Shown here one piece after another: positions 5,391-6,966 of a DNA stretch of 6,966 nt. Source of the stretch: an uncultured bacterium (GTDB taxonomy: Bacteria > Actinomycetota > Aquicultoria > SKW223 > CALKMS01); assembly GCA_938091145.1 (NCBI GenBank), contig CALKMS010000101.1, forward strand, positions 1 through 6,966, given 5' to 3'. Both the position numbers and the translations under genes were made by a program. The first letter of the stretch is position 1. Each line of letters begins with the position of its first letter. The notes under the pieces were generated by a model, which had not been told where the DNA came from, did no database searches, and saw nothing but the letters and a program-made list of their open reading frames with translations.

Positions 5391-6035
5391 TTATTCAGCT
5401 CCTAATCTCTTCAAAGCCTCTTTAGATTTTTTATCTTCAGGGAGGTATTTTAAAGCCTGCCGATACTCTTCTATTGCTTTGTTTTTCTCACCGAGCTTTT
5501 CGTAAACTTCTCCTAACTCCCGATGAACATTCCCATAAGTTTCGGAAATTCTCAAAACATTCTTGAAAGCAACTACCGCTTCCTCATAATTTTTATTTTC
5601 TTTTTCAATTAAACCCAGTTGAAACCAGGAAAGGGCGTCATCAGGATTTTTTTCGACAATATAGCGAAAAACCTTAGCTGCCTTGTCCTTTTTTTTCTGG
5701 TTTAAATACAAAACACCAAGTTCATATCGATAATTAAGAGCTGATGGGTTCAACTCAATAGCTTTCTTTAATTCTTCTTCAGCTTCTGCCATTTTTCCCA
5801 TTTGCCGATAAACAACCCCTAAAGCAAAATGGGCAGCAGGATCATTTGGACGAGCTTTAATGGTAGCTTGCCAGCGTTCAGCCTCAAATTCGAGAGGTGT
5901 TTTGGGTTGAACCTGGCCATAATAACGATTTAAAATTAAAGCGATTAGAATAAACACCACTATAACGAGGAAAATCAAAACCGCCGAGAGTAGATAGCTG
6001 ACAACAGCTCCCCTTTGATTAACTGCTCGTCTCAA
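5391..6035 (-). CDS. Membrane-anchored tetratricopeptide-repeat (TPR) protein
   Basis: The protein has 214 residues: a basic N-terminus (Arg2, Arg3, Arg8), one membrane segment (about 11-36), a short linker, then four consecutive TPR units at about 66-97, 99-131, 132-165 and 168-200. The TPR signature is clear (for example ALGVVYRQMGKMAEAEEELK, and LGEVYEKLGEKNKAIEEY in the last unit). The positive N-terminus predicts that the TPR domain faces outwards, the side where heme is attached. TPRs are protein-binding scaffolds. TPR proteins such as NrfG and the CcmH/CcmI family help heme attachment to c-type cytochromes, so an assembly or docking role for the 15-heme protein encoded next is reasonable inference, but no CcmH catalytic CXXC is present. 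The start codon is TTG. The next in-frame ATG would delete the membrane segment and the first TPR helix, so TTG is preferred. Confidence 0.88.
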   Translation of the reverse strand: MRRAVNQRGAVVSYLLSAVLIFLVIVVFILIALILNRYYGQVQPKTPLEFEAERWQATIKARPNDPAAHFALGVVYRQMGKMAEAEEELKKAIELNPSALNYRYELGVLYLNQKKKDKAAKVFRYIVEKNPDDALSWFQLGLIEKENKNYEEAVVAFKNVLRISETYGNVHRELGEVYEKLGEKNKAIEEYRQALKYLPEDKKSKEALKRLGAE

Positions 6036-6041
6036 ATCTAT

Positions 6042-6047
6042 CCCCCC
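6042..6047 (-). promoter_or_regulatory. G-run ribosome binding site that supports the TTG start
   Basis: The minus strand has GGGGGG six bases before the TTG at 6035, preceded by AGGAG (6050-6054), which is too far (14 bases) for ideal spacing. The G-run can pair with the CCUCC of 16S rRNA. Combined with a rare TTG start this suggests moderate translation of the TPR protein relative to its neighbours. Confidence 0.55.
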
Positions 6048-6075
6048 TTCTCCTACTACTTTGCTTATAGCTTAA

Positions 6076-6783
6076 CTAAAACTTGTCCTTACCGCAACTT
6101 TTTTCTCCGCTAAGCTTCTTTTTTTTGCTTTTTTCGATCAGAAAATAGGAAAGTATCTGCATTTCAACAGCTAAATCAACATGTCGAACCGGTACGCTAC
6201 TATTAATTTCCAGAGAAATGGGGGCAAAATTTAAAATTGATTTAACCCCTGCATCTATTAGAAGCTCGGCTGCCTCTTGTGCCGAAGCGCTCGGAACCGC
6301 AATTATGCCAATATCGACCGGTCCATTTTTAGCCACAAAACGCTTCAATTCTTTTACCGACCTTATCTTCACACCTGCTACTTGCCTTCCGATCTTTCTG
6401 ATATCAGAATCAAAAGCGCCAATTATCTGGAAACCCTTCTCTAAAAATCCAGGGTAACCAATCAAAGCTGAACCCAGTCTCCCTACTCCTACCACTACCG
6501 CCTTGCGAGGTACTGTCAAACCTAGCACATGAAGTATAGTTGTCTCCAAGTGATGAACCTCATAACCAAGACCTCGAACTCCCAGTTCTCCTAAAAAAGA
6601 AAGATCCTTTCGAACTTGAGCTGAGTTGCTGCCAATTAGATCTGCTAGTCTTTGAGAAGAAATATAAGCATTTCTTTCTCGATCAACCTGAGACAAAGCC
6701 CTCAGGTAAAATGGTAAACGATTAAGAGTAGCCCGGGGAATTACCATATTTTTCTTCTTTTTAAATTTGGCAATTTTTTTCAT
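6076..6783 (-). CDS. rex: Redox-sensing transcriptional repressor Rex
   Basis: Rex is a cytoplasmic dimer that represses anaerobic and redox genes when bound to NAD+ and releases DNA when NADH rises. The 235-residue product has the whole family layout. The N-terminal winged helix runs to about residue 85 and includes IPRATLNRLPFYLR and the recognition region SAQVRKDLSFLGELGVRGLGY (about 54-74). A Rossmann fold follows, with VVVGVGRLG carrying the GxGxxG dinucleotide loop (G99, G101, G104) and FDSD (124-127) as the acidic end of the second strand that selects NAD(H). IAVPSASAQEAAELL and the NFAP motif (about 175-178) are also typical. The C-terminal Lys-rich tail is extra. Most Rex proteins start close to the IPxATxxRL motif, so Met13 (ATG at 6747) is a strong alternative start giving 223 residues. 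A -10 box at 6792-6797 would place transcription start almost on the first ATG, which also favours Met13. It lies 40 bp before the TPR gene and probably heads the operon. I found no convincing Rex operator. Confidence 0.95.
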   Translation of the reverse strand: MKKIAKFKKKKNMVIPRATLNRLPFYLRALSQVDRERNAYISSQRLADLIGSNSAQVRKDLSFLGELGVRGLGYEVHHLETTILHVLGLTVPRKAVVVGVGRLGSALIGYPGFLEKGFQIIGAFDSDIRKIGRQVAGVKIRSVKELKRFVAKNGPVDIGIIAVPSASAQEAAELLIDAGVKSILNFAPISLEINSSVPVRHVDLAVEMQILSYFLIEKSKKKKLSGEKSCGKDKF

Positions 6784-6791
6784 AATTTTTT

Positions 6792-6797
6792 ATTATA
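6792..6797 (-). promoter_or_regulatory. Candidate -10 box upstream of rex
   Basis: A perfect TATAAT on the minus strand, with predicted start near 6785. No good -35 lies 16-18 bases upstream (TTTCTT is the nearest), so the promoter may be activator-dependent or the match may be chance in A/T-rich DNA. Confidence 0.4.
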
Positions 6798-6903
6798 ACT
6801 GAAAATAGTAAAAGAAGAAATTTTAGGCGTTGACTCAGGGGAAACAATTAAATTTGAATTCTCCACTTGCTATTTTACTCACCTTCTGGGATAAGATAAG
6901 ATT

Positions 6904-6966
6904 ATGGAAATGGAGAAAATTTTGAAAGAAATTAAAGAAGCTTATTTAAAACACCCTTTTAAGTTT
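6904..6966 (+). CDS. Start of a divergent gene of unknown function (runs off the window)
   Basis: An ATG at 6904 (a second in frame at 6910) opens a frame of 21 codons to the window end without a stop. The peptide is helical and charged, starting MEMEKILKEIKEAYLKHPF. There is no clear Shine-Dalgarno; GGGAT about 10 bases upstream is weak. The frame points away from rex and would be divergently transcribed from the shared 120-bp gap. Too little is visible to assign a family, and it could be chance. Confidence 0.3.
   Translation, partial: MEMEKILKEIKEAYLKHPFKF

Noticed and set aside
6830..6859. Plus-strand promoter TTGACT-18-TTGAAT for the divergent ORF
   Set aside because: The -35 is good, but the -10 lacks the key A at its second position and the leader to the ATG is long. 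Not strong enough to annotate.
6784..6903. Rex operator for autoregulation
   Set aside because: No TTGTGAA-N4-TTCACAA or TTGTTAA-N4-TTAACAA type palindrome is present; AACAATTAAATTTGAATT is only a loose half-site resemblance.

Overview
The window looks like a chromosomal piece of an uncultured, A+T-rich anaerobic bacterium that handles electrons outside the cytoplasm with multiheme c-type cytochromes. A Rex-family NADH/NAD+ sensing repressor points to a lineage where Rex is common (Bacillota, Actinomycetota, Chloroflexota, Thermotogota or Deinococcota relatives). Membrane anchors and Sec signals, with no outer-membrane porin in view, fit a Gram-positive-like envelope better than a classical Gram-negative one. 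This placement is inference. I cannot name a species or genus.

All well-supported genes lie on the minus strand, so transcription runs from high to low coordinates. In that order they are: rex (6783-6076); a membrane-anchored four-TPR protein with a TTG start (6035-5391); an 834-residue protein with a duplicated beta-rich N-terminal region, one mid-protein membrane segment and a 15-heme C-terminal domain (5372-2868); a membrane-anchored NHL beta-propeller (2756-1695); and a secreted six-heme cytochrome (1547-621). The first three are closely spaced (40 and 18 bp gaps) and form a probable operon. The NHL gene has a plausible promoter of its own. The hexaheme gene has an unusually good promoter (TTGACA-17-TAGACT behind an A/T tract), a near-perfect Shine-Dalgarno and a strong intrinsic terminator, so it is probably a separately transcribed, abundant protein. 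A divergent plus-strand ORF begins at 6904 and runs off the window.

Working model (inference): Rex adjusts expression to the NADH/NAD+ ratio. The TPR protein assists assembly or docking on the outer face of the membrane. The 15-heme protein forms a long membrane-tethered electron path made of 48-residue two-heme modules. The NHL propeller acts as a scaffold. The secreted hexaheme protein carries electrons onward, possibly as a soluble or filamentous extracellular carrier. No quinone oxidoreductase, heme lyase or terminal reductase is encoded here, so the direction of electron flow is not determined.

Positions 1-620 hold no credible gene. They contain a cluster of palindromic repeats built on GTCATTGCGAG / CTCGCAATGAC (37-365, with decaying copies to about 450), a second small inverted repeat (475-497) and the terminator of the hexaheme gene (541-583).
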